Assembly: GCF_003471165.1 (NCBI RefSeq)
Contig: NZ_QRIL01000055.1
Location: 1 to 6,335 of the forward strand
Origin: Ruminococcus sp. AM22-13
Lineage (GTDB): Bacteria > Bacillota > Clostridia > Lachnospirales > Lachnospiraceae
Length of the DNA stretch: 6,335 nucleotides
Direction of reading: 5' to 3'
Below are positions 6,064 through 6,335 of this stretch, piece after piece. The translations under genes and the position numbers were made by a program. The notes beneath the pieces were generated by a model. It saw only the letters and a program-made list of their open reading frames with translations, was not told the DNA's origin and did no database searches. How positions within the stretch are numbered: position 1 is the stretch's first letter; every line of letters begins with the position of its first letter.

Positions 6064-6335
6064 TTAATTTTTACTTAAAATAATAGTTACCTGAAAAAAA
6101 TTAGAATCATATTTAAATGTGATATTTCCATCATATCTTTTTACAAGTCGTTTTACACTTTCAATTCCCCAACCATGGCCTTCCGCTTCTAATTTATCTG
6201 TTACAAATTTTCCGCGTTTTACATCAGGAATTCTCGTACTTGTATTCCACATTTTCATCATCAATACATCATTTATATTTTTTATTTTTACACCAGTTTA
6301 CAACTTTATAAATGATAGATTTGTTGATGAATCAG
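6064..6335 (-). pseudogene. C-terminal end of a GHKL (AgrC-like) histidine kinase, interrupted by an in-frame stop
   Basis: The readable end includes INDVLMMKMWNTST, then EGHGWGIESVKRLVKRY and a final FKYDSNFFQVTIIL strand. These correspond to the last strands and the G-box (GHGWGIESVK) of the HATPase_c_5-type ATP-binding domain of peptide-pheromone or bacteriocin sensor kinases. The frame continues upstream but meets TAA at 6298-6300, then reads on as DSSTNLSFIKL to the edge. The visible part after the stop (77 residues) has no ribosome binding site; the TTG at 6262-6264 and the ATGs after it are poor starts. I therefore read it as the tail of a broken kinase. Reinitiation, a sequencing error or a truncated remnant are alternatives. 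Its stop codon overlaps the precursor gene's ribosome binding site, which places it in the lan operon, where it would sense a peptide and signal to a response regulator outside the window. Confidence 0.6.

Noticed and set aside
3215..6335. Functional control of the lanthipeptide operon by the neighbouring sigma factor
   Set aside because: No copy of the element A/B motif was seen before the precursor or lanM genes. A terminator separates the two units and they are convergent, so adjacency alone does not support a link.

Overview
The window is AT-rich and has strong AGGAGG-type ribosome binding sites. Its gene families (class II lanthipeptide synthetase, AgrC-like GHKL sensor kinase, UviA/TcdR-like sigma factor, BhlA/UviB-like holin) point to a low-GC Gram-positive, most likely a gut clostridium of the Lachnospiraceae type. 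That placement is an inference from gene content and style, not a database match.

The right half (about 3215-6335, minus strand) is a class II lanthipeptide operon. In transcription order it has the C-terminal ATP-binding end of a GHKL histidine kinase, interrupted in this window by an in-frame TAA. Next is a 42-codon gene (5919-6047) ending in Thr-Ile-Cys-Cys, which I read as the lanthipeptide precursor. Last is a LanM synthetase of 895 residues, with all recognisable dehydratase and cyclase active-site residues but a short N-terminus. A hairpin terminator just after the lanM stop separates it from the convergent gene on its left. No transporter, leader peptidase or immunity gene lies in the window; they may lie beyond the right edge.

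The left half (about 190-3170) looks like a second unit. It has a 174-residue sigma-70-like factor on the plus strand and, divergently on the minus strand, a 78-residue BhlA/UviB-like holin followed by a 594-residue protein with no signal peptide and about ten beta-propeller-like repeats. Two nearly identical promoter-like elements (TTTWCA, 16-nt spacer, CTCTTT, then a palindromic TTTGCAAA) precede the holin and the propeller gene. The layout parallels the known tcdR-tcdE-toxin and uviA-uviB-bacteriocin systems. My model is that the sigma factor switches on a holin and a large leaderless cargo, which the holin helps to release.

At the far left is the start of a signal-peptide-bearing protein that runs off the window. 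Its Shine-Dalgarno lies inside a long imperfect hairpin (85-148) that also contains a possible promoter. This arrangement could keep read-through transcripts from the propeller gene silent.
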